Assembly (NCBI GenBank): GCA_035222895.1
Contig: JAVYIG010004976.1
Location: 1 to 64,000, forward strand
Source of the DNA: Strongylocentrotus droebachiensis
Lineage: Eukaryota; Echinodermata; Echinoidea; Camarodonta; Strongylocentrotidae
DNA length: 64,000 bases
Direction of reading: 5' to 3'
The notes beneath the pieces are model-generated. The model was not told the DNA's origin and searched no databases. It saw nothing but the letters and a program-made list of their open reading frames with translations. Of the stretch, positions 22,310-32,620 are shown in pieces; the stretch's first letter is position 1, and each line of letters opens with the position of its first letter. Both the position numbers and the translations under genes were made by a program.

Positions 22310-22920
22310 GCAACAGTTCACTCTTGACTCTTACTCGCAGTACACAGAGCAAGACGGTCTCTCATGATGACCGCTGCAGTTGTGTGTGCTGCATGCTTTT
22401 CCTGCGTCCTTGTAATTGGAGGAAATGACAGCAATTAGTTCCTTTGGTCCTGCGGGTCCTTTTATTTGCAATGGCTGGAACTTGGAGATCTATAGTCTAG
22501 GTGCCTCCTTTTTGTTTGCCGCTTTGCTCAGTACGACTGCAAGATGGGTCTCTGAATATCCAGAGAGAGGTTTGCGTGTGCTAGTGGCAAAGCCATGACT
22601 TTGAGGGGTGTACTCAAAGGTGTTTCCGTGTGTACAACTGGTAAAGTGCCTCTGCCATGAATGTACCTACAGGAAGGCCAATGCTCAGACGAAAGCTTCC
22701 CCTGGCGCTATCAGATCAGAGTAACTGGCCCCAAGTTCGTCTAAGGCAGTGTCGAGTCCCTCAAAATCCCCATTCAACAGAGGTCTTAGAGATAAAGGCT
22801 TGCCCTTTCCGTATAAATATGAATTAATGTCAGATCCTGTCAGAAAGTGCATGCCAAGTAGTTGGACACTCTTTTGGATAAAGCTTCTCACATGCATAAC
22901 TAACAAACCATACCTGTGCC
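22310..22920 (-). pseudogene. Second decayed C-terminal fragment of the same family
   Basis: The minus-strand frame starts HRYGLLVMHVRSF and continues LLGMHFLTGSDINSYLYGKG and LDELGASYSDL. A shifted frame then gives LYQLYTRK, LKVMALPLAHANL and finally PKELIAVIS with KACSTHNCSG. It ends in its own Cys-rich tail, so it is a separate copy from 20268-22138 rather than its N-terminus. The upstream end is cut by LINE sequence at about 22920. Confidence 0.6.
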
Positions 22921-22924
22921 AGTT

Positions 22925-23082
22925 CTCCTCAACCTCACTCAATTCATTGAGGATGGCTATGATGGTAAGCTGATCATCGGAGCTGCTTTCCTTGACCTCT
23001 CTGCTGCCTACGACACCGTGAACCACAGAATCCTCACCGGGAAGATCTTTGAGCTGACAAAGGATTCGAGACTGTCTAGATA
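22925..23082 (+). mobile_element. LINE reverse-transcriptase fragment, 5' part
   Basis: The plus-strand frame encodes LTQFIEDGYDGKLIIG and AAFLDLSAAYDTVNHR. This is the RT block with the F-x-D-x-xxAYDT catalytic Asp of Jockey-like non-LTR elements. It stops exactly at the TA where the 2.6-kb TIR element begins, and the frame continues at 25717. The 5' end is truncated against the neighbouring pseudogene. Confidence 0.8.
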
Positions 23083-24361
23083 CACTGTCGTTCATAACGT
23101 TGGAAAATTTAAAAAAAATCCTCTGTACGGCCATGCATTATGGCTTAAATTTGATATTCATTGAAAAGCACAAATATGGCAAATAATATATCAATGGAAA
23201 GCAAAAAGCATCTTCACTAGATATCATATCAATATATTAAAATCCCTCGAAAACACAATTTAGAAACACCTCTCAGATTCTTAGAACACGGAAGTTGACT
23301 TATAGCGTGAGACGCTGTTTTTGTGTCGTAGTTATATGGACCCAGCTGGCGCGCCGTAAACAGTACAGCTACATACATCGCGCAAAACAACATCCTTTAC
23401 CAATATATTCCGTCCAATTTTACATGTTATTTTTTCATATTAACGTATGCAAAGAAACATGACACGAATATAGAATAACAAGATTAATGTTTTTTTGTTC
23501 GGATATTCCACATCGGTTTTGTAAACCTGTTAAATTAGCATTAAATTAGACCATAGCTTCGACGAGGTTGTTGATGTCGACAGGCGGACCTGGTCGATGG
23601 TGCATATACATATAAGCTCAAATTTGTAAATTAAAACGAACGAGTTGAAGTTACAAGCTGAATGAGTACCATACAAAAAAAGACCTAACTTGAATCTAAT
23701 TATACATGAAATGGCATTTTCCAGCAAAATCTCGAGCCCTTAAGTCCGAAAGTAAAAAATAGTGACCGGTTTGTTTACAGATCAGCAGAAATAAATTTCA
23801 CGCATTGAAGCTATGAGTATATGAGTATACACCGCCGCACCGAAGTCTTTTTCAACGCAGTGCCAGTGATTTACCGTGATTTCCAATACAGAAATGTTGA
23901 AAGAACTGTTATTTTACATGATTTTTAAATAAAGGATACAATCATAAGAAATATGAATAAGAAATAAATTAAAGTACAAGAATAAAAACTGAACTGAAGA
24001 CTGCACTGCACTGATCTTCGCAGCGGCATGCAGATAGCCTTGCGGTTCCCTCTTTGTGGCCGGTCTCGTCGCGTCAGCTACTAGGCCTAGCCGGCCGGCC
24101 TTGTTATAAAGCTATTAAGCTAAGTCGTCAAATGAATAACACGCGCCAGCGCAGCTGAGCAGTATGTGAGGCTGAGCTGGCTGACGGTGGTATGCTCTGG
24201 TATGCTCTGGCAACAATCAGGCAATTATTCATATAGGCCTACCGATATATTATTGGTCATTCTTTTTTCATTGTGAGAGTGCTATTTGTGACTGTGTCTG
24301 TGACGTGTAGGTATGCTTGAGCTCCGGCTCTAGCACGGCCGCGGCGGCATCACCATGCAGC

Positions 24362-24751
24362 CCCGGCCCCCCCCCCCCCACTCAGTGTTATTTAGGGTAC
24401 GCATATGCTCGTTCCCTCTTTTTGAAAGTACCTCCTATCTGAGGACTGCCAACATTTCCAAACCGCCCTTTCGCGGGCTTTTCGCGGGCTTTTCCTGCCT
24501 TGGAGACCCCCCTAAATCAGGAAAAATGCTCAATGTACCCCCCAAATTCGGAATAATTTCTCAGGAGTCCAAGGAGATGAGAGAAAAAAAGAAAAAACAC
24601 CCCCTTTTTAAAGAAACCTCCGGGTGAAAAGTCAAATACACCCTTTTTTTTACAATTCTCGGGCCGGACTTTGTCGCACGAAAAGTACCCCTTTACCGGA
24701 CATTTTTGCAACACGCATGCGGTCATTCCGACCCCTGAGTGGGGGGCCGGG
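24362..24751 (+). mobile_element. C-rich hAT-like MITE, copy 3
   Basis: The ends are CCCGGCCCCCC...CACTCAG and CTGAGTGGGGGGCCGGG. An exact 8-bp target-site duplication CATGCAGC lies at 24354-24361 and 24752-24759. This 390-bp copy gives the clearest view of the family's termini. It has landed in the coding fragment at 24752-24936. Confidence 0.9.
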
Positions 24752-24936
24752 CATGCAGCAGTAGCATCTGCACCTGCAGCTTGACGAGCAGCCTCATTTA
24801 AATCGTCATCTATTTCACCTATTTTGCTCTGGTCATCGCCACTACTCATGAAACTATATGAGCTCATACTGTCCTCATCATCCTCCTCCTGAACACTGTC
24901 GACTTCAAAGTCTACTTCTTAGTCAAGATCGGCCAT
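24752..24936 (-). pseudogene. N-terminal fragment of an acidic Ser-rich protein, interrupted by a MITE
   Basis: From ATG at 24936 on the minus strand the reading starts MADLD, meets TAA, then continues EVDFEVDSVQEEDDEDS, MSSYSFMSSGDDQSK and DDDLNEAARQAAGADATAA. It then runs into the MITE at 24751. The acidic, Ser-rich start looks like a real protein N-terminus, but no family is recognised. An early stop and the insertion show it is dead. Confidence 0.5.
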
Positions 24937-25394
24937 AATCGTAATATTGAGAGTACATTCGTAGAGACAGCAAAGTGAATTGAAGAAGCACAGCGATGTG
25001 TTTTGCACGCAAGCGATCAATAGTCTTTTGCGCTCGTACTACATAGTGGTCCATATAGTGACGTCACTCGATAACGTGACTCCGGGACCCCAATCAGGGG
25101 CGTTTACCGGGGTGGATGTTTATCAACATTGGATTTGCGATTTCTGCGTTCTGTTTGCCTCTTGGACGCTGGAATTAGTCCAATATTGATCTAGACATAT
25201 AACCTTTGCATTGATATGAGATTTAACCACATTGATAAGTAATGAATATCAACTGTAAGGCATGGGTACACAGAAGATTTGTTTTATATTGGGGACCGGG
25301 GGGGAAATTCAATGAATTATTGATAATTTATTGCATTTTCTTTGTTGTTTTTTTTATTTGTGGGAACTGCCCCCTACCCTAGCACCCACTGCGT

Positions 25395-25452
25395 ACAGTC
25401 ATGGTTCAGTGGCAAAGCAATGGCCTCGTAACTGCGAGGCCCCAGAATCAAA
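25395..25452 (+). repeat. tRNA-like segment in the TIR element end
   Basis: It carries an A-box-like TGGTTCAGTGG, a small hairpin GCCTCG/CGAGGC and a diverged B-box-like AATCAAAACC. The same segment occurs reversed at 16810-16866. It is probably an embedded SINE remnant, not a tRNA gene. Confidence 0.4.
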
Positions 25453-25716
25453 ACCGTGTCGATGTGCTATATTAGTGCCCTTTTGTGGGGCATTTATCCT
25501 GATTACTGTTACTTATAGGGGGAGGTGCCCTAGTTGATAAGCATGGTAGCATACACATGCTTTAGCAGTCACGCAAACAAACATTGGCAAATTATTATTC
25601 AATACAATCTGAGAATGTATACTATTATTTAGATCTATTAGGAATAAATCATTGTCAAAATAATTCCATAAATTGGGGTCATTAAAACAAATATTCCAAC
25701 GTTATGAGCGACAGTG

Positions 25717-26798
25717 TACATCCAGATATAGCTGTCCAACCGGCGTTTGAATGTGCTCCTCAACGGCAATCGCAGGAGATGACCCAGACAAAAAAATGGC
25801 CTCCCACAAGGAAGAGTGCTTGCACCACTGCTCTTTAACTTGTACGCGAACGACCAACCGACCCATCCAAACACCAAGAGCTTCCTCAACGCTGATGATC
25901 CCTGCATCGCCACCCAGAACCAATCTCTCGTGAAGCTGGACTCGTCTCATGTCACGCGACCAACCACCTGAGAGCTTACCCCGACATAATTCAGATAAGT
26001 GCATTCCACCTCAAGAACAGGTATGCCAACCATCAACTAAGGATCACCTGATATGGGAAAGAACTGAACCACACTCACAACCAAGTCTGCCTAAGCGTCA
26101 CCCTGGAGCGCTCCCTTACATACAAGAACCACATTGCTATTCACAAATGCAAACGTTGGAGCATGGCAATGGCATCCTCAAGAAGCTAGCCAACACCAAC
26201 TGGGGGACTGATGCCAGAACATTCCGGACACCAGCCCTTGCTTTGTTTCTCAGATGCAGAGTATGCATCACCAGCATGGAGTATTTCCGCCCAAATTGAC
26301 CCAGCTAAAAAATCATCCTGCAGAACAATCACTGGTTGCCTTAGGCCAACTAAAGTAGAAGACCTCTACCTGCTTTGCGGTTTTGTCCCCCACACCTTAG
26401 AAGGTTGGTCTTGTCCCAGAAAAAAAAAGCACAAACAAGAAAACTACGCCCACTCTTCCAACACCAGCCAGACTCAGTTTCCTGAACACTGTTGAGCCCC
26501 TTACTACCATCACTCACAACCAAAGGATGACCCATTCTGGTCTGACCACCTCCAGACCACTCCACATAAACGCTCCATCAATCCCTATGAATCCCTATGA
26601 AGCGAGACTTGAACTTTTTGCCTAAGCCTAGCTCAACCGCCTAAGAAGTGGTTATCGACGATTCCTAATGCAGAGGTAGAGTTTCGAAGTCTTCTAATGG
26701 AACACCTTCTAGTCTGTCCAATCCTGCCAGAGCCATGTACACAAGATGACCTTGAAGCCGTGAATTGCCGTGCCAGAGCCTGGACGGCACTTGTGTAG
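25717..26798 (+). mobile_element. LINE reverse-transcriptase and C-terminal part, decayed
   Basis: This continues the fragment ending at 23082. In interrupted frames it shows LSNRR, NGLPQGRVLAPLLFNLY and a diverged ADD box (NADDPC), then the linker and a C-terminal part with HLLVCP and CTQDDLEAVN. It ends at TAG about 26796-26798. Several stops and frame changes exist. NGLPQGS-LLFN-ADD order identifies a Jockey-like non-LTR RT; exact clade is uncertain. Confidence 0.75.
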
Positions 26799-26799
26799 T

Positions 26800-27513
26800 G
26801 ACCTGATAAGAAGAAGACTGAGACATCTGCTTCCTCATGTCCATAGATGCCATCATTGTGAGTATTCGCTCTCCATAGTCAAATGTTGAGAGGAGTGCAG
26901 AAAGTTGCCTCTTTTTGTTTATACTCTATATGATCGCTTCTCTCTTAAATCTGTCCCCAATACTTAAACTCAAATGAGAAAAGAACAACACTCTAAATAT
27001 ATTTGCCACCATAACCATTTTTCAGTCGAACCAAACCATTTCTCTTTATCTTTAATAACTAATTACTGGCCTCTGTCATGACTATTTTTTCTGCTCTCAT
27101 CACTGTTAAGGTGGAAAATTAAAAATGAATATTTTTGTATTCTGTATTGTCAGACAGAAATCCGCAAGACCATTGGGCAATTGCCTGATTAATTTGCTAA
27201 TTAGGTCAATTATGCTAGTAAGGCGAATTATTTTTCGTTCAACGTGATTAACCTCTGAGATAAATATTCGTTGTCATAAACAAAAAATCACATTAAAAGT
27301 GTCATTCCAAATTGTTCTGGATAAAACTAGACCTATATCAGTAAATGCAAATATGCACATTTACTAATTATGTTAATTAGGCTATTTGTACTTCATCTAC
27401 ATGGAATATCTTATCATGAATTAATGTGTAGTCTTTAGAAAGTGATTTACAATGTTGCATTGCACCATTTTCAGGCTTTCTAGATAAACAATGAGAATGA
27501 AGTCCATATCTCA
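26800..27513. other. Non-coding spacer
   Basis: AT-rich sequence with no recognised gene. The first part may be LINE 3' untranslated sequence. Confidence 0.5.
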
Positions 27514-27735
27514 TTATGCTATTTATTGCTTAAAAATAAGAACCGGTGTAATAAAGGATTTCCTCGTCATAGAAAACCCTTGAAAAGTTGTATTATCCAC
27601 GTTTTCAGGCTCCCTGCATTAAGATTATGAACAAAATACATATTGTGATGATTAGATGATTATGCCAATAAGGCTAATAACAAAAAAACCTTGTACTTTT
27701 CCAGGTCATGTATAGGGTATACGGTACCGTCTACT
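27514..27735. repeat. Dispersed repeat, copy 2 (partner at window start)
   Basis: It matches 1-300 in the same orientation, with blocks listed there, and ends near 'tttccaggt'. The DNA that follows position 300 in copy 1 is found here only at 29293, so about 1.5 kb separates the two parts. Confidence 0.6.
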
Positions 27736-27829
27736 GGACTATAAAGAGAAATAAGTAAAGAGAGGAATGTATACAGAGGCGGCGCTCCCGGGGACAGGGG
27801 TCCACAGTTCCCCCCAAATTTTTTTTCAG

Positions 27830-28345
27830 GTACCCCAAAAGCGCCCCTTTTTACATAGGAAAATTGACCCTTTTACTTTGAAAAGTGCCCCTTCCCCCTT
27901 TCACCTCCGATTAGTGCCCATTTCGTGTTGACACGTGCCCCTTTTTTCCACGACGAAATCCCATTTTCCTTTGCAATTAGTGTCCGTTTCCCATTAAGGG
28001 CCCTTTTTAATTTATAGTATATGCCCTGTTCATGTGCAAAAAGTGCCAATTTTCACTTTTGATAAGGGCCCCTTCACCTGTGATAATTGCTCTATTCCAA
28101 TCTGAGAAGTAACCCTTTAACTTTGACATGTGCCCCCTTCCCTTTGTAAGAAGTGCCCTATCCTCTCTTTTTAACTACCAATTTCATACTCAGATAAGCG
28201 CAGCTTAAATTTTCACATGTGCCCCTTTTCTTTTCTAGTAAGTGCCCCTTTTTCTTATGATATGTGCCTCCATTTAAAAAAAGAAACGCCTTCTCCTTCT
28301 CATAAATGCCCCTTTTCATTTCTGGTAAATTACCATTTTCTGGTA
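27830..28345. repeat. Degenerate GTGCCCCTTTT minisatellite
   Basis: There are roughly fifteen irregular units of 25-35 bp built on 'gtgcccctttt'. It is the inverse of the 17.8-kb block. No coding content is seen. Confidence 0.65.
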
Positions 28346-28919
28346 CGAGAAGTTATTCCATTTTACTTCAGATTAAAAAAAACGAGAAAAAAATAGACAC
28401 TTTCCTTAGCTAATTGGCATTTTTTAAGATTTAAAAATAGGTCAAATGGTTAGAGCTGACGGTGGGAGTGGGGGAACACATCATGGAACTTGATGTTCTT
28501 TATACGATGCACCCAAAAAACGATATAGAAACTTAACACAAATGAAGTTTGTCTTTAACGGTTCATTGCAGAACACGAAACTTTTAAATTCGCTGTATCC
28601 AGTTTTATATACCTCTCTTTAGAAATCTAGCCATCTGATTGGTATAAATTGCATTCGTGATTGCAAAAAGAAGAACAAATGGTCAATAGTTCATGAGTGA
28701 TATTCCCGCAAGATTCCGGCTACTGAAAACACAGTTTCAAAATTGTTGCCATCCCCGTTGGTTTACGTGTTAACAATTTGTTTGTGCGGAGCGAAGCTAC
28801 CTACAGTTTTTGTGCAATAAATTTGGTCGCTACATTAGCACACAGCGCATACGACCGCCGGGCCTAGTCTAGACTCTACATGTAATCTCCGATTGTTTAG
28901 TTTCTAAACTTGATTCATG

Positions 28920-29275
28920 TCCAAAAAGGGTAAAATGGATGAAGAGACTCTTCCTAGATTTGAACTGCTTGATGATGATCAATTACAAGACTTGATTAAT
29001 TCTGCGGACAGCAAGAACACCAAAAGTTCCGTCAAATTTTCTGTAAAATATTTGAAGACTACCTGCGAGTGATCCACACAGACAGCATACTCCAAAGGTT
29101 TTACGTTTTACTCTAAAGGCTAGACAAAAGAACGGTTCTCTATACATGAAGAAGTCAATGTTAATTATTTGATTCGAACTTCAGCGTCATTTCCTCAACT
29201 CTAAGAAATATTTCAATGTGGACATTTTCAAGCATGAAGATTTTGCAAAATTCGTCGAGAGTTTTCAAATGTTTT
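28920..29275 (+). pseudogene. Crypton/DUF3504-like relic
   Basis: The frame from ATG 28920 encodes LLDDDQLQDLINSADSKNTK followed by SVKFSVK. A one-base deletion near 29045 moves to IFEDYLRV. Another frame then gives KARQKNGSLYMKKSML and, after TGA where Arg is expected, FELQRHF and FKHEDFAKFVESFQ. The S.NTK..VKFSV-F..YL and R.K.GSLY.KKS..-R patterns match the N-terminal DUF3504 region of Crypton-derived proteins (ZMYM/QRICH1-like). The catalytic tyrosine recombinase part is not found. Confidence 0.6.
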
Positions 29276-29357
29276 TCAGCAATACCTAAAGAAAAGGTTG
29301 AGTTCTGGGAAGAGGTGAAAATAATTTGGGAGCGTTATATTGCTATAATGCACGAAC

Positions 29358-29413
29358 CCTCGACCTACGTATTTCCAGTCAAGCGCCTTAAACCACTCGA
29401 CCACGACACTATA
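29358..29413 (-). repeat. tRNA-like SINE head fragment
   Basis: On the minus strand it reads GTCGTGGTCGAGTGGTTTAA then GGCGCTTGACTGGAAATACG, and a T-arm-like GGTCGAGGGTTC. This resembles the 5' part of a class II tRNA (Ser/Leu type). It is incomplete and matches the heads at 12.0 and 62.1 kb. Confidence 0.5.
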
Positions 29414-29639
29414 AGAATATTAGTAATTCATAATCATATATGGTAATGATAATAATGGTACTGGTTACGACCATAATGATGATAGAAGTGGCAATAATAA
29501 TAATAATAATGATAATAACAATTATGAACTTTTATGATGATGATAATTAATTTCATAAGGATATACATTTTTATGTCAAAATGGATGGTTAAAAATGAAA
29601 AACGCAACTGTATATGAACATTTTGCATCTTCAATACAG

Positions 29640-29731
29640 CCCAATAAACAAATTCACGTGAAAATCACGGGAAGATCAAGGTATCGACTGGAACAAATTT
29701 ACGTTTTTGAAACACTTGACGATTGTGTTAA
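29640..29731 (+). CDS. Possible isolated exon
   Basis: An acceptor-like ttcaatacag precedes an open stretch reading KITGRSRYRLEQIYVFETL, and a donor-like GTTAAAG|gtaata follows. No partner exon or domain is recognised. The following DNA is a dispersed repeat, so this may be transposon coding debris. Confidence 0.2.
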
Positions 29732-29734
29732 AGG

Positions 29735-30232
29735 TAATACAAAGTTTTGGTATGGGGTCATGAATTCGGTTCAAATGAACATATTCGAAGCATATGCGAT
29801 CCTACAATATTCAGTGATCGTTGTCGCGGTTGAAATCGAGTCTAAAGTTATGAAATTGTAAATAATAAACTCTTTATTTTGTATAGCTCCCTCTCAAGGT
29901 CAAGATATTAATTATGCTATACAACGATGTTTTGGGACTAAAATCGACCGATTAGCTACTCCCGTTTGGATATTATTTATCACAACTACATATTCTGAGA
30001 TTGTCATGGTCGCAGCTAACATTATACGGCCATAGGCGCTATTTGGATTTCATCAAAATTTACCGGGAGCACCGGTAAATTTTTATATTTAAGTTTTCTT
30101 GAAATCAGAACTGTTTTAGGGGCTAAATTTTCTAGTGCTTATAATACATTCACAGGGGCATCCAAATATATCAAAATTGTAAAGAATTACTATCCACCCA
30201 ATTTTCAAAATTTCCCAAAACTTTGTATTACC
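29735..30232. repeat. Dispersed 500-bp repeat, copy 1
   Basis: It runs from 'ggtaatacaaagttttggta' to 'cccaaaactttg' and matches 47474-47968 and 55514-56008, which lie in the duplicated KDZ-gene intron. A short piece recurs at 62480-62515. No coding potential is seen. Confidence 0.8.
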
Positions 30233-31318
30233 TTTAACACGTTTCTTGCACTAGTTCATTTACACAACACGTACACTAAATCACGCACTGGAATATCACC
30301 ATTATAATATAGTGATTATCCCTACCTTGGAGACCATGGTTTGTAAACCTAATACTCCCGTTTTTGTTTGGTTATGAAATTAAGTCTTCATAAACGAAAT
30401 TATCACATTATTTAGAAGTTTTAGAATCGCGTGACAGAAACACGTGAAGCGTTAGTGATAGTTTTAGTCAAAATGTCTGCGTGAAATTCACGTGAATATT
30501 AAGAGACTGACTTGAGATGAATCATGTTCTTCATTCACGTGAAATTTACGTCGAAGAGGAAATATGTCACTGTTACCCGCGTTCAACCCAATAATTACGC
30601 AAATGTTATACAATAAATGAACCAAAATAATGACGTCCTCATCCCGTTCCTGAACATCGTGTTTTAGATCTTTCATAATCACGTCCAGGCGCGCCGGAAG
30701 CAGTTTGGGATTAGAGGGGTTGGTGTGGGGGGGGGGGGTGCAAACATCCCAGAAGGAAAAGCTAGTTGCAACTGGTCCAGTTGATGAACCAGTTAATGCC
30801 AACTGGTAACCCTGGAAATTGAAATGGGTTAAATGATCCATTTGATCCAGGTCAGTTAGAATTCAACTGGTCTAGTTGAGCCAGTAGAACCATTTGGTAA
30901 AAGTTCCAACCAGTTGAACGGCAACAACACTTCAATTCTGGAACGTCTGTATTTCCAATGTAAAGGCATTGGTTATAAGTAGACTTACATATTTAATTAA
31001 TTAAAACAAATTCATATACTTGTATTTATTGAAATTATTTTAGTTAATAGTTAATGTTTCCCTTATTCATGTTTAATTACATGTAATTTATACGAAGTAG
31101 CAAAATGTCCTAAAAACTGGTAATTTATATTTGTAGTATTTATGAAATGAATTGCATATAACTAAATCATCAGTAATTAAGAAATATGCTGTAAATTCAG
31201 ATAAATTGTTTAAAAAACATAGATCTGCACGCACCCCATATTCAATATGCAAATTAATTGGTGTCAACTGGTTCAACTTGAAATATGCCAACAGTCAGTT
31301 ATCAACTGGTGCAAAAGG
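30233..31318. other. Non-coding DNA with AACTGGT repeats
   Basis: A poly-G run lies at about 30727-30737. Irregular copies of 'caactggt/accagttg' occur at 30765-30925 and again near 31265 and 31305. No gene is recognised. Confidence 0.5.
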
Positions 31319-31319
31319 A

Positions 31320-31955
31320 AATATGCCAACAGTCACGGGATTATCACCACGGAACTTAAATGGTAACTGTGAAAACATCAAGACACCCAAGAATAACTCA
31401 TTTTTCACACGTAAAAAATCACAGATTCACACCTCAGATAAATAATCAGTTTGAGTCACGAGATCATCACCACGGAACTTATGGTAACTTTGACCACCAT
31501 TTAAAAAGGTGCTTTCAGACACCTATGAATTACTAATTTTACACACCTGGAAATCACGGATGCCTAGCTTATATTGATAATCCGTTTGAGTCACGAGATC
31601 ATCACCGTGGAACTTATGGCAACTTTGACTACCATTAAAAGGGTGTTTTAAGACACCTAATAATTACTAGTTTTCACACCTAAAGATCACGGATGCCCAG
31701 CTTAGATTAATAATCCGTTTGAGTCACGAGATCATCACCCCGGAACTTATGGCAACTTTGCCTACCATTTAAAAAGGTGTTTTAAGACACCTAAGAATTA
31801 CTTTTTTTCACACCTGAATATCACGGATTCACAGTTTAGATTAGTAATCAGCTTGAGCCACGAGATCATCACCAAGACAGTAATGGTAACTTTGAAAACA
31901 TTTAAAATAGGTGTGTAAGACACCTCAGAATTACTAATTTAAAACAACCATAGAT
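31320..31955. repeat. 134-bp satellite, about five units
   Basis: The phrase 'ttgagtcacgagatcatcac' starts units at about 31451, 31586, 31719 and (diverged) 31853, giving periods of 135, 133 and 134 bp. A more diverged unit begins near 31320. Each unit also holds 'ggaactta', 'aggtg...agacacct' and 'tcacggat'. Confidence 0.85.
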
Positions 31956-32088
31956 TCAGGGACACAACAATAAGACGATTAGCCGGTGTACGTGATTTTG
32001 TTAATCAACCTTGGATAACCTGTGAAACCAATCGATAAAGGTGCTTAAATGACCAAATAGTTACTTATTTATCACCACCATCGGTTAA

Positions 32089-32620
32089 AGGTACTATGTC
32101 CCATTTGCAGGCCAAAAAAATGAAAAAGTTAAATTCCAACTGCATTTGAAAGATAATACTAATTTAGAACTTCCCTAAAAAAGGCGGGGCTTGAAAATGT
32201 CTTTAAGTGGGAAAATAACGACTATTAGTTGTCAAATCGACTTTAGGGCTATAGAGCCCAAAAGTAATAGTCTTGATTTTCAGACAATTGTACCGAATGG
32301 TCATACGTTTTATGCTGCGCAAAGATTCAATCAGTTTAATATTGGCCATCACAAGAAGTGGGTTATTGATGTAGACAAATGCTCATGTACCCTTTACAAC
32401 TCTTTTCATGTATGTTATTACCAAAGAAGAAAAAAAGCCAGTCAGTCACTCAATAGTGTCTGACAGTGAAGTCTAGCAAGTAAACGGGTTTCCTTGCATA
32501 ATTTGAATATGAGGACACTGCTAACGTTTAAATTTCAAAGATAGGACATACATGACATATTCATAATTCCTGCAAAGGTCTACAGCATTTGAGGTTGGCT
32601 GCAAAAGGGACATAGTACCT
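32089..32620 (-). mobile_element. TTAA-flanked MITE, family A, copy 2
   Basis: The 532-bp element is in the opposite orientation to 9291-9820. It starts AGGTACTATGTCCCATTTGC and ends GCAAAAGGGACATAGTACCT, with TTAA at 32085-32088 and 32621-32624. It is highly similar along its full length. The ORF inside it is not conserved in the other copy. Confidence 0.88.

Larger units (their letters stand above)
23083..25716. mobile_element. TA-flanked 2.6-kb TIR element inserted in the LINE
   Basis: The left end is CACTGTCGTTCATAACGTTG and the right end is its inverse CAACGTTATGAGCGACAGTG, with TA on both sides (23081-23082 and 25717-25718). These are Tc1/mariner-like hallmarks. Removing it makes the LINE frame continuous. 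It encodes no visible transposase. It contains the hAT-like MITE at 24362 and a broken N-terminal gene fragment. Its last 390 bp recur at 15.8-16.9 kb. Confidence 0.8.
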
